From positions 1-64,000 of the forward strand of contig CACGLI010000001.1 of the NCBI GenBank assembly GCA_902573865.1: a DNA stretch of 64,000 nucleotides. The letters run 5' to 3'. The DNA comes from an uncultured Pelagibacteraceae bacterium. Lineage in GTDB: Bacteria > Pseudomonadota > Alphaproteobacteria > Pelagibacterales > Pelagibacteraceae. Position 1 is the stretch's first letter. Every line of letters starts with the position of its first letter. The notes beneath the pieces were generated by a model. The model was not told the origin of the DNA and made no database searches. It was given only the letters and a program-made list of their open reading frames with translations. Of this stretch, positions 52,885 through 62,158 are shown piece after piece. The translations under genes were made by a program, and so were the position numbers.

Positions 52885-53826
52885 ATGTCAATTGACTCCA
52901 AATTTTTAAATTTATTTATCAAAGCTACAGAAAAAGCTGCGATTGGTGCATCAAAATTTATTGGAAAAAGAGATAAAATTGGAGCTGATAAAGGAGCTGT
53001 TGATCCAATGAGGAGAGAGTTAAATAAGATAAATATGGAAGGATCTATTGTTATTGGTGAAGGGGAAATGGACGAAGCTCCTATGCTTTATATTGGAGAA
53101 AAGCTTGGAACTTTAACTGGCCCCAAATTTGATATTGCTGTTGACCCTTTAGAGGGAACAAAATTTACTGCAAACAATCAACCAAATGCATTCTCAGTTC
53201 TGGCTGTTTCAAAGAAGGGTGAACTTTTGAAAGCACCAGATGTTTATATGGAGAAAATAGCTATCGGTCCCAATTTACCACCTAATTTGTTAGATTTAGA
53301 TAATGGAGTTGAAAAAAATATTAAACTTTTAGCAGAGGCAAAAAATAAAAAAATTTCAAATTTAAGTGCTTGTGTAATGGATAGACCAAGACACAAAGAT
53401 ATTATTGAAGAACTTATAAGATTAAATGTAAAAATTAATTTTATAACTGATGGTGACATAGCAGGTGTACTAAGTGTTATCGGAAATAACCTGGTAAATG
53501 ATATATATTATAGCACTGGAGGAGCCCCAGAAGGAGTGCTAGCAGCAGCAGCATTGTCATGCTTTGGTGGTCAAATGCAAGGAAGATTAGTGTTAAATGA
53601 GGAAGAAAAAATAAGGGCCAAAAAACTAGGAATTTCAGATTTTAAAAAGAAATACGATATATCAGAAATGATAAAAGGAGATGTCATTTTTTGTGCAACT
53701 GGAGTAACATCTGGTGATTTAGTTAAAGGTGTAAAGGACCTTGGTAATGAATACGAAGTAAATACATACGCTTTACACAGAAGTAAAAAAATAATTAAAA
53801 CAGTTACAAACATATACAATAAATGA
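52885..53826 (+). CDS. glpX: Class II fructose-1,6-bisphosphatase
   Basis: GEGEMDEAPMLYIGEKLG; DPLEGTKFTANNQPNAFSVLA; STGGAPEGVLAAAAL. Confidence 0.96.
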   Translation: MSIDSKFLNLFIKATEKAAIGASKFIGKRDKIGADKGAVDPMRRELNKINMEGSIVIGEGEMDEAPMLYIGEKLGTLTGPKFDIAVDPLEGTKFTANNQPNAFSVLAVSKKGELLKAPDVYMEKIAIGPNLPPNLLDLDNGVEKNIKLLAEAKNKKISNLSACVMDRPRHKDIIEELIRLNVKINFITDGDIAGVLSVIGNNLVNDIYYSTGGAPEGVLAAAALSCFGGQMQGRLVLNEEEKIRAKKLGISDFKKKYDISEMIKGDVIFCATGVTSGDLVKGVKDLGNEYEVNTYALHRSKKIIKTVTNIYNK

Positions 53827-55607
53827 ATTCTATATCCGTAAGTGGTAAAAATTGGAAATATAAAGTTTATAACCAAGAAGAAATTAATTATTTGAAAGAT
53901 AATTATTTTCTAGATGAAATAACAAGTAAACTCATTTCAATTAGAAAAATTAAAAAAGAAGAAATTACAAATTTTTTAAACCCCTCTATCAAAAATTTTT
54001 TGCCTAATCCAGAAGTGCTTAAAGATATGAAAAAAACTACACAGAGAATACTAGAAAGTATTAAAAAAAACGAAAAAATTGGAATATTTGGAGATTACGA
54101 TGTGGATGGTGCATCTTCTGCTGCATTATTAGGAAATTATTTTCATAAATTGAATTTATCTTATGAAACATATATACCTAACAGAATTAAAGAGGGCTAT
54201 GGTCCTTCCAAAGAGTCTTTTGATAATCTTATAAAAAAAGATGTTAATATAATTTTAACTGTAGATTGTGGCTCAATGTCATATGATGCTATTCAATTCG
54301 CAAAAAGTAAAGGAATAGATGTAATAGTAATTGATCATCATCAAACAGAAATAAATCTTCCCGACGCATTTTCAATTATTAATCCAAATCGCTTTGATGA
54401 CAAATCAAATCTTAATTATTTATGTGCAGCTGGAGTAACATTTGTTTTTTTAGTTGCCTTAAATAGAGAATTAAGATTAATAAACTGGTTTAAAAATCAA
54501 AATATCAATGAACCAAATTTACTCGAATTTCTTGATTTGGTATCTTTAGCAACAGTTTGTGATGTAGTGCCACTAATTGGTTTAAATAGAGCTTTAGTCA
54601 CTCAGGGTTTAAAAGTTTTAAGTACAAAAAAAAATTTAGGATTAAAAACCTTGATTGACATATGTAAAATTGAAAATCATCCAAATATTTATCATTTAGG
54701 TTATGTAATAGGTCCAAGAATTAATGCTGGTGGTAGAGTTGGAAAATCTTCTCACGGTGTAGATTTGTTACTTAAATCTGATCCAAAAGAAGTCTTTAAA
54801 ATTGCTTCGGAATTAGATCAATTTAATAGTGAAAGAAGACTACTAGAGGAAAAAATGTATAAAAAGATATTAGTAGAAGCTGACAAATTTAATAATGAAC
54901 CAGTCATTGTTGTGAGTGGTACTAATTGGCATGAAGGAGTTATTGGAATAGTTGCATCAAAAATAAAAGATAAATTCAATAAACCAGTTATTATTATCTC
55001 TATTGAAAATAATACTGGAAAGGCATCAGCAAGATCAGTTGTTGGTTTCGATATTGGTTCTGCAATTATTTCAGGAGTTCAACAAAAATTACTTATAAAA
55101 GGCGGTGGACATAAAATGGCAGGGGGTTTTTCCATAAAATCAGAAAATATTGAAAAATTTAAAGATTTTATAATTCATAAGTACAACAAATTAAATGAAA
55201 ATAATAATGAAAAAAAGTCTCTTTTGCTAGATAGCGTAATTTCTTCCTCAGCACTTAATCTTGACTTCTATCAAAAGATTTATTTGTTAGCACCTTTTGG
55301 ATCGGGCAATCCAGAACCAAAGTTTGCAATTGAAAGCTTAAAAGTTGCTAATAGCAAAATTATTAATAATAAACACATTAAATCTATTCTTGTTGATAAG
55401 GGTGGGTTAAATATTAGCACTATTGCCTTTAACTCTGTTGATAAAGAAATTGCCGCATATTTATTAAAAAAAAGCAATAAAATATTTAATATAGCGGGCA
55501 AATTGTCTCTTAACGAGTGGAGAGGGAAATCAAATGTAGAGTTTATTATCGATGATATTTCTGTTAATAAGAACGACAATAATAAGGTCCCATCGTCTAT
55601 CGGTTAG
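53823..55607 (+). CDS. recJ: Single-stranded-DNA-specific exonuclease RecJ
   Basis: IGIFGDYDVDGASSAALLGNYF; VIVIDHHQTE; INAGGRVGKSSHGVDLLL; stop codon lies inside tRNA-Glu. Confidence 0.96.
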   Translation: MNSISVSGKNWKYKVYNQEEINYLKDNYFLDEITSKLISIRKIKKEEITNFLNPSIKNFLPNPEVLKDMKKTTQRILESIKKNEKIGIFGDYDVDGASSAALLGNYFHKLNLSYETYIPNRIKEGYGPSKESFDNLIKKDVNIILTVDCGSMSYDAIQFAKSKGIDVIVIDHHQTEINLPDAFSIINPNRFDDKSNLNYLCAAGVTFVFLVALNRELRLINWFKNQNINEPNLLEFLDLVSLATVCDVVPLIGLNRALVTQGLKVLSTKKNLGLKTLIDICKIENHPNIYHLGYVIGPRINAGGRVGKSSHGVDLLLKSDPKEVFKIASELDQFNSERRLLEEKMYKKILVEADKFNNEPVIVVSGTNWHEGVIGIVASKIKDKFNKPVIIISIENNTGKASARSVVGFDIGSAIISGVQQKLLIKGGGHKMAGGFSIKSENIEKFKDFIIHKYNKLNENNNEKKSLLLDSVISSSALNLDFYQKIYLLAPFGSGNPEPKFAIESLKVANSKIINNKHIKSILVDKGGLNISTIAFNSVDKEIAAYLLKKSNKIFNIAGKLSLNEWRGKSNVEFIIDDISVNKNDNNKVPSSIG

Positions 55608-55660
55608 GACACATGGTTTTCATCCATGAAAGAGGGGTTCGATTCCCCTTGGGACCGCCA
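55586..55660 (+). tRNA. tRNA-Glu (anticodon TTC), encoded CCA
   Basis: Acceptor GGTCCCA/TGGGACC, anticodon arm CATGG-TTTTCAT-CCATG, T arm GGGGTTCGATTCCCC, CCA. Confidence 0.96.
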
Positions 55661-55675
55661 AATTTATCTCTTCTT

Positions 55676-56494
55676 ATGAATTTAAGATTAATATTGATAA
55701 AACTTTACAAATTTAAGGTTTTTAAAAGATTAATTCCATCTTTGCTAAGGAGGTTTTTTTTCCCAGGTGGAGTAAATATTCAATTAAAAAATTTCAAAAT
55801 AAATTTAAATACAAAATCATCGATAGATAGAGAAATTTTTTTAAAAGGGTCTTATGATAAGAACAAAATTGATTTCATTGAAAATAGTGTTAATTTCAAA
55901 TCACTCGACTATTTTTTAGATATTGGAGCTTATATTGGCTATTATAGCTTGTATTTTAATAGTAAATATAAAAATATTAAAATTTTAACTTTCGAACCAA
56001 TTTTAGAAAGTTTCAATCAAATAAAAGAAAGCCTAGACCATAATTCTGGTCATAATATCACTCTTTTTAATTTAGCATTATCAGACACAAAGGGAGCTGA
56101 TAAATCTTGGGTAACTGATTTGAATAAAAAAAGTGGGTTTTCAATTTTTGACAAAGACGATTTGAATAGAGAGGTAAATTTTAACAATTATTCTTTACAA
56201 AAAATTAAATATCAAGAAATTAAAAAGGATTGTTTAGATAATATTATAAATGTAAAAAATAAAAATTTAGTTTTAAAAATTGATGTTGAGCGTCATGAGC
56301 TTAAAACAATTAAGGGTGCCAAGAATCTTCTATCAACTTCTAATAATAAGATATTTATTCAAGTTGAAATAGTTGATAATCTCAAGGATAAAACAATTAG
56401 TTTGCTAAATGAATATGGTTACAAAGTAATTGGATCTATAAAACCTGATGACAAAAGAGGAGGAACAGATTATTATCTAAAAAATTTTAATTAA
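55676..56494 (+). CDS. FkbM-family methyltransferase
   Basis: YFLDIGAYIGYYSLYFNSKYKNIKILTFEP; VLKIDVERHELKTIKGAKNLL. ORF track start at 55613 lies inside tRNA; ATG at 55676 preferred. Confidence 0.85.
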   Translation: MNLRLILIKLYKFKVFKRLIPSLLRRFFFPGGVNIQLKNFKINLNTKSSIDREIFLKGSYDKNKIDFIENSVNFKSLDYFLDIGAYIGYYSLYFNSKYKNIKILTFEPILESFNQIKESLDHNSGHNITLFNLALSDTKGADKSWVTDLNKKSGFSIFDKDDLNREVNFNNYSLQKIKYQEIKKDCLDNIINVKNKNLVLKIDVERHELKTIKGAKNLLSTSNNKIFIQVEIVDNLKDKTISLLNEYGYKVIGSIKPDDKRGGTDYYLKNFN

Positions 56495-56527
56495 TAAATT
56501 TCTTGTGATGATAATTTTTCTGAACAC

Positions 56528-57484
56528 ATGTATAAAATTGCAATAATAGAGGAAATCCATGAAGATGGTATTAGATTAATTGAAGATAATCCCAAATTTT
56601 CTCATGAAGTAATAACTGATGTATCACCTGAAAATTTAATTAAAAAATTACCAAATTTTGATGGGTGTACTTTAAGAGTTAGCAAACTCAATTCAAATAT
56701 TTTAAAGCATTGTAAGAAATTAAAAGTTATATCAAGACATGGTGTTGGCTATGATAATGTTGATTTAGATTACATAAAACAAAACAATATAAAGTTATTA
56801 ATTACTGCAAAAGCTAATGCAGTAGCTGTAGCAGAACATGTAATGGCATTGCTTTTATCAATTTCAAAAGCTATTAAAAAATATGATAATGAAGTTAGAA
56901 TAGGAAACTTTAAAAAGAACTCAAAATCTATTGACACATTAGAACTATTTAATAAAGAAATTTTAATAGCTGGATTTGGACGTATTGGAAAATCTTTGAT
57001 TAAGAGATGTTTAAATTTTGAGATGAGAGTAAAAGTTTTTGACCCATTTCAAAATAAAGAGATAATTGAAAGACATGGTGGAAAAAAAATAGAAAATTTC
57101 AATGAAGGACTAAGATCATGTGATATTTTATCTTTACATATGCCATTGAATGAAAAAACTAAGGATCTAATGAATTATAAAACAATTAGTTTAATGAAAA
57201 AAAATTCAATTTTGATCAATACAGCAAGAGGCGGTATAGTAAATGAACTTGATCTTGATAAAGCCCTTAAGGAGAATATTATTTTTGGTGCAGGTCTAGA
57301 TGTGTTTCAACATGAACCAATACATAATGATAGTCCATTATTAAAAAATGATAAAGTTGTTTTAAGTCCACACTCAGCAACATTTACAAATGAATGTACC
57401 TCTAGAATGGGTATTGAAACTATAAAAAATGTTATTGATTTTTTTGAAAAAAAAATTGATAAAGATATGATTGTCAAATTATGA
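56528..57484 (+). CDS. D-2-hydroxyacid dehydrogenase (SerA-like)
   Basis: VISRHGVGYDNVDLDYI; GFGRIGKSLIKRC; NTARGGIVNELDLDKAL; SPHSATFTNE. Confidence 0.9.
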   Translation: MYKIAIIEEIHEDGIRLIEDNPKFSHEVITDVSPENLIKKLPNFDGCTLRVSKLNSNILKHCKKLKVISRHGVGYDNVDLDYIKQNNIKLLITAKANAVAVAEHVMALLLSISKAIKKYDNEVRIGNFKKNSKSIDTLELFNKEILIAGFGRIGKSLIKRCLNFEMRVKVFDPFQNKEIIERHGGKKIENFNEGLRSCDILSLHMPLNEKTKDLMNYKTISLMKKNSILINTARGGIVNELDLDKALKENIIFGAGLDVFQHEPIHNDSPLLKNDKVVLSPHSATFTNECTSRMGIETIKNVIDFFEKKIDKDMIVKL

Positions 57485-57990
57485 TTGATTTAAGAAGAAA
57501 GTTCAAAAATTTTGGTCCCTTGGAATTATTAGTCTTATTTTCATTAATTTATGTCATAACAATGTTGATTTGGACAGCATCTACTCGTTCAGCTATTGAG
57601 GAAAATGCTAATTTATTAAAACAAAATCATAAAAATGTAGTTGAATTTATGAACGATCAAGTAAACAAATGTTCTTCTGATGAAAATTTGTTAACCGCAT
57701 GGGGAGAAAAATGTGGAGATGTTTGGTCTTCTCAAAAAATAGTTAAATTTATATTAAATAGTTTAAATTTAAATAATCCTTACTCGATTAAAGATGATCT
57801 AATTCAAACGTCATCAGATCCTAGAATTCAAGCAGAAGGAAAGGCTGGTCAATCAACAGAAAAAGGTATAATTTTTGTTTCTAGCGCTGATTTTTTGTCT
57901 GAAGCTGGATCAGAATGGATTGTAGGAACTTGTATAAAGTCACCTTGTGTGGCGGCAGGTAACAATGAGCTAATTTCAATTTATCGTTAG
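57481..57990 (+). CDS. Uncharacterised single-TM-anchored protein with Cys pairs
   Basis: N-terminal hydrophobic segment FGPLELLVLFSLIYVITMLIW then polar domain with C..C pairs; no confident family. Confidence 0.7.
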   Translation: MIDLRRKFKNFGPLELLVLFSLIYVITMLIWTASTRSAIEENANLLKQNHKNVVEFMNDQVNKCSSDENLLTAWGEKCGDVWSSQKIVKFILNSLNLNNPYSIKDDLIQTSSDPRIQAEGKAGQSTEKGIIFVSSADFLSEAGSEWIVGTCIKSPCVAAGNNELISIYR

Positions 57991-58886
57991 TTGATAATCT
58001 CAAATCCACATTCTTTAGCTACTTTGCTTAAATACTCATAACCTTTCTTTGAATATTCAAAGGGATTTGCTTTAGCAGGATCTTGTTCCGCCTCAACAAC
58101 CAACCAGCCAGAATAATCAGAATTTTTTAAAATTTTAAGAAAAGGTTTATAATCTATACAGCCATCCCCAGGCACAGTAAAAGCACCATTTAAAAATGCC
58201 TTTCTAAAACTAAAATCTTTTTTAATCGACTCATCTAAAACTTTCTTTCTCATATCCTTGCAATGCACATGAAGAATTCTTTGATTTAAGTCTTGAGTAA
58301 TTTTTAAATAATCTCCACCAGCAAACAACATATGCCCAGTATCTATTAATAAATTAACGGTATCATCAGTATTTTCAATTAATCGATATGTGTCCTCTTC
58401 AGATTGTATGACAGTTCCCATATGATGATGATATGCCAATGGCATGCCCTGATCAGACATCATCTTACTTAATTCATTTATTCTTAATATTAACATGTTC
58501 CAGTCTTCTTTTGCTAAAATTGGTCTTTTTGATAAGGGCATATTAGGATCACCTTGAATTGAGTTGGTCACTTCCGCAAATACCATGCAAGGTGCATTAC
58601 AATCTAAAAACAATTTAAATTGATCTTTCATATAACGAAACTCTTCTTTAGCTGATCTTTTTAATAAGTTAGCACCATACCATCCAGAACAAAGCTTTAA
58701 ATTTTCTTTAGCTAATTTAGGAAGTAAAATACTCGAGTCCTTTGAAAATTTTCCCCCAGACTCAATTCCACTAAAGCCTGCTTTACTAGCTTCATGTAAG
58801 CACTGTTCTAAAGAAGTATCACCGCCTAATTCAGGCATGTCATCATTACTCCAAGCTATTGGGGCTACACCTAATTTTATTTTCAT
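57987..58886 (-). CDS. iolE: myo-Inosose-2 dehydratase (IolE-like TIM barrel)
   Basis: LGVAPIAWSNDDMPELGGDTSLEQCLHEASKAGFSGIESGGKF; AYHHHMGTVIQ; LLIDTGHMLFAGGD. Confidence 0.9.
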   Translation of the reverse strand: MKIKLGVAPIAWSNDDMPELGGDTSLEQCLHEASKAGFSGIESGGKFSKDSSILLPKLAKENLKLCSGWYGANLLKRSAKEEFRYMKDQFKLFLDCNAPCMVFAEVTNSIQGDPNMPLSKRPILAKEDWNMLILRINELSKMMSDQGMPLAYHHHMGTVIQSEEDTYRLIENTDDTVNLLIDTGHMLFAGGDYLKITQDLNQRILHVHCKDMRKKVLDESIKKDFSFRKAFLNGAFTVPGDGCIDYKPFLKILKNSDYSGWLVVEAEQDPAKANPFEYSKKGYEYLSKVAKECGFEIIN

Positions 58887-58943
58887 ACAAAGAAATATTT
58901 TTTAGTATACTATTAATTCCTAATCAATTAAATTTTAAGTTAA

Positions 58944-60083
58944 ATGAAAAGAAGATTAAAGCTTGGTATTATTGGAGGGGGACCCGGGTCTTGGATTGGT
59001 CATGTTCATAGAATAGCAGCAAGATTTGACGATAAATTTGAAATTGTAGCTGGAGTATTTTCTCGTAATTTAAGAGTAAATCAAAAATTTGCACAAAAAA
59101 TTGGAATTAAAAAAGACAGATGTTACAAAGATTTTAAAGAGCTTTGTTTAAAAGAAAAAAAGAGAAAAGACTCAATAGATGTAATATCTATTATGACACC
59201 ACCAGGTAGTCATCAAGAAATTGCTGAATTATTTATTAAACATAATTTTCATGTTATTTCCGATAAACCTTTTGCAGGTAATTTTATTCAAGCTAAAAAA
59301 TTATATAAGACCATTAAAAAAAATAAAAAAATAGTTTATGGATTAACTCATAATTATTCTGCTTATCCAATGGTAAGATATGCAAAAAAATTAATAAAAG
59401 AGGGTAAAATCGGAAATATAGAGTATGTAAATGTCGAATATATCCAAGATTGGTCCAATGGAAAAGATATAACTTTAAAAAATGCAAAGAACATTTTTAA
59501 ATGGAAATTAGAAAAAAAATTTGCAGGAATTTCTACTGTATTAAATGAAATAGGATCACATGCATTTCATTTAGCGTACTATCTAACAGGTTTGGAAGGT
59601 AGAAAGTTGTTCGCTGATATAAAACAATATTCTAAAAAGATTAAATTTGATACCAATGCTCAAGTTTTAGTTAATTATGAAAATAAAGGAAAGGGATTAT
59701 TTTGGATTTCTACGACTGCAAGAGGAGAAGTTTATGGTCTAAAGATAAGAGTTTTTGGCAGTAAAGGAAGTATTGAGTGGGTACAAAATAATCCAAATCA
59801 CATAATATATGGAAATTCAAAGGGTGCCACAAAAAAATTAGAAAGAGGATTTAATGAAAGTAGCTACTCAAAGAAATTTTCAAGAATCAAGTATGGACAT
59901 CCAGAAGGATACCTGAGCGCATTTGCCAATTTATACAAAGAAATATCACAAGAAATTACTAATAAAAATCCATCTAGAAAAAAGTTTTTCCCAAATGAAG
60001 ACGATGGATTAATTACTGCAAAATATATTGATGCTTGTGTAAAATCATCTAAGAAAAAAAAATGGGTAAATCTAAATGATTAA
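58944..60083 (+). CDS. Gfo/Idh/MocA-family oxidoreductase
   Basis: KLGIIGGGPGSWIGHVHRIAARF; VISDKPFAGNF; GLTHNYSAYPMVRYAKKLI. Confidence 0.9.
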   Translation: MKRRLKLGIIGGGPGSWIGHVHRIAARFDDKFEIVAGVFSRNLRVNQKFAQKIGIKKDRCYKDFKELCLKEKKRKDSIDVISIMTPPGSHQEIAELFIKHNFHVISDKPFAGNFIQAKKLYKTIKKNKKIVYGLTHNYSAYPMVRYAKKLIKEGKIGNIEYVNVEYIQDWSNGKDITLKNAKNIFKWKLEKKFAGISTVLNEIGSHAFHLAYYLTGLEGRKLFADIKQYSKKIKFDTNAQVLVNYENKGKGLFWISTTARGEVYGLKIRVFGSKGSIEWVQNNPNHIIYGNSKGATKKLERGFNESSYSKKFSRIKYGHPEGYLSAFANLYKEISQEITNKNPSRKKFFPNEDDGLITAKYIDACVKSSKKKKWVNLND

Positions 60084-61065
60084 TGTAGCTTTAATTGGTC
60101 TAGGAAGAATTGGTACGATGCATGCAAAAAATATTTTAGATCATAAATATTTAAATCTACACTCTATCTATGAAAAAAATAAAATTTTGTCAAAAAACGC
60201 AAAAAAGAAATTCAAATGTAATGTTTCAAAAAATTTTATGGATTTATACTTAAATCCAAAAATAGATATAATTTTTATTGCTAGTTCAACATCTTCTCAT
60301 ATAAAATTCATAGATTTGGGTTTAAAATTTAAAAAAACTATTTTTTGTGAAAAACCCCTCGATTTAGACATCAAAAAAATAAAAAAATTATTAAAAAAAA
60401 TAAATATAAAATCTAAATTTCAATTAGGTTTTAATCGTCGTTATGATCCTGGTCATTATTCACTGAAAAAAAAATTAGATTTAAATAAAATTGGAAAATT
60501 GGAAAAAATTATAATTACTAGTAGAGATCCAGCACCGCCAAGCATAGAATATCTTAAATCATCAGGAGGTATCTTTAGAGATATGATGATACATGACTTT
60601 GATTTATGTAGATTTTATCTAAATAAGGATAAGATTATTCAGTTAAATTCGCAAGCTTCATCCTTCGAAAAATTTTATAAAACAATTAAGGATTATGAAA
60701 TTGCAACAGTTTCAATGAAAAGCAAAAATGGAGTGTTATGTTTAATTAATAATTCTAGACATTGTTCTTTTGGTTATGATCAAAGGGTAGAATTATTCGG
60801 TTCAAAAGGTATGTTGATCTCAGACAATAAATATGAAAATAATTCGAAGTTATATATTTCAAAAAATACCTCTGTAAAAAATAATTTTATGCACTTTTTT
60901 ATCGATCGTTATAAAGAAGCTTATAAGTTACAATTAGACGATTTAGTTAAATTACATAAAAAAAATTTTAAACCTAGATCTAGTTTTCTTGACGGTTATG
61001 AAGCACTAAGATTGGCAAATGCAGCGACTTTATCAGTTAAGAAAAAAACCTCTATTTTCATATAA
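60076..61065 (+). CDS. iolG: Inositol 2-dehydrogenase-like Gfo/Idh/MocA oxidoreductase
   Basis: NVALIGLGRIGTMHAKNIL; FCEKPLDLDIKK; LGFNRRYDPGH; GIFRDMMIHDFDLCRFYL. Confidence 0.85.
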   Translation: MINVALIGLGRIGTMHAKNILDHKYLNLHSIYEKNKILSKNAKKKFKCNVSKNFMDLYLNPKIDIIFIASSTSSHIKFIDLGLKFKKTIFCEKPLDLDIKKIKKLLKKINIKSKFQLGFNRRYDPGHYSLKKKLDLNKIGKLEKIIITSRDPAPPSIEYLKSSGGIFRDMMIHDFDLCRFYLNKDKIIQLNSQASSFEKFYKTIKDYEIATVSMKSKNGVLCLINNSRHCSFGYDQRVELFGSKGMLISDNKYENNSKLYISKNTSVKNNFMHFFIDRYKEAYKLQLDDLVKLHKKNFKPRSSFLDGYEALRLANAATLSVKKKTSIFI

Positions 61066-61176
61066 AATTATATATACCTATGGTTGAAATACGAATTATT
61101 TATAAAATTAATTTTGAATTTGAGATAAATTTTTGTTTTAATATTCATCTTTATTAATCAAATTAAGGGATAAATA

Positions 61177-62100
61177 ATGAAAAAAATATACTTAACAATT
61201 GCTGCTCTAATGAGCTGGGCAATGATGTCAGTGGCTGCTTTAGCAGTAGATATTATTGTTGTGTCTCATGGACAAGCAAATGACCCCTTCTGGTCTGTTG
61301 CAAAAAATGGAGTTGATAAAGCTTGTAAGGATATGAAAGTATCTTGCAAATACACGGCTCCAGCAACATTTGACATGGTAGAAATGGCAAAACTAATTGA
61401 TAACGCTGTTTCTCAAAAGCCAAAAGGTATTGTAATAACTCTTCCAGATGCTGCCGCTTTGGGTAAATCTGTTAAAGCCGCAATATCTTCAGGTATTCCA
61501 GTAATCTCTATGAATTCAGGTTCAGATGACTATATGAAACTAGGTATTAGTGCTCACGTAGGTCAAACAGAGTTTGAAGCTGGCGTAGGTGGCGGACAAA
61601 AAATGAAAGCTGCTGGTGGTAAAAAAGCACTATGTGTTAACCACGAAGTAGGTAACGTCGCTTTAGATAGAAGATGTGCTGGTTTCAAAAAAGGTTTTGG
61701 TGGATCCGTAGACATATTAGGTACATCAAATGACCCGACTGAAATTCAAAAAGCTGTAGCTGCTAAATTAGGTGGTGGATACGACACTATTCTTACTTTA
61801 GGAGCTGGTCTTGCAGGAGAAGCTGCTCTAAAAGCATTAGAGTCTGCTGGTAAAGTTGGAAGCGTTAAACTTGGTACATTCGATATGTCGCCAGGGATGC
61901 TAAAAGCTGCTGCTGCTGGAAAAGTTGAGTTCTTAATTGACCAACAACAGTATCTACAGGGTTATTTACCTATAGCTATCTTTTCTCAATATATGAGATA
62001 TGGAACAATGCCAGCTGGTGTTGTTATGACAGGACCTGGTTTTGTTACTCCTAATAATGCAAAGGATGTAATAAAATGGGCTGCTCAAGGTTATAGATAA
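61177..62100 (+). CDS. Sugar-type ABC transporter periplasmic binding protein
   Basis: Signal peptide; VSHGQANDPFWSVAKNGVDKACKDM; periplasmic-binding-protein type 1 fold pattern; followed by permease and ATPase. Confidence 0.92.
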   Translation: MKKIYLTIAALMSWAMMSVAALAVDIIVVSHGQANDPFWSVAKNGVDKACKDMKVSCKYTAPATFDMVEMAKLIDNAVSQKPKGIVITLPDAAALGKSVKAAISSGIPVISMNSGSDDYMKLGISAHVGQTEFEAGVGGGQKMKAAGGKKALCVNHEVGNVALDRRCAGFKKGFGGSVDILGTSNDPTEIQKAVAAKLGGGYDTILTLGAGLAGEAALKALESAGKVGSVKLGTFDMSPGMLKAAAAGKVEFLIDQQQYLQGYLPIAIFSQYMRYGTMPAGVVMTGPGFVTPNNAKDVIKWAAQGYR

Positions 62101-62113
62101 GAATAATATTATT

Positions 62114-62147
62114 AAGGCCTAGTGATAATTCACTAGGCCTTTTTTTA
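62114..62147 (+). terminator. Rho-independent terminator-like hairpin between binding protein and permease genes
   Basis: AAGGCCTAGTGA-TAAT-TCACTAGGCCTT, perfect 12-bp stem, then T-run. Confidence 0.93.
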
Positions 62148-62158
62148 AGTTTTTTTAT

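Noticed and set aside
55613-55675. N-terminal extension MVFIHERGVRFPLGPPNLSLL of the FkbM ORF
   Set aside because: It translates the tRNA-Glu anticodon/T arms; the ATG at 55676 is the sensible start.
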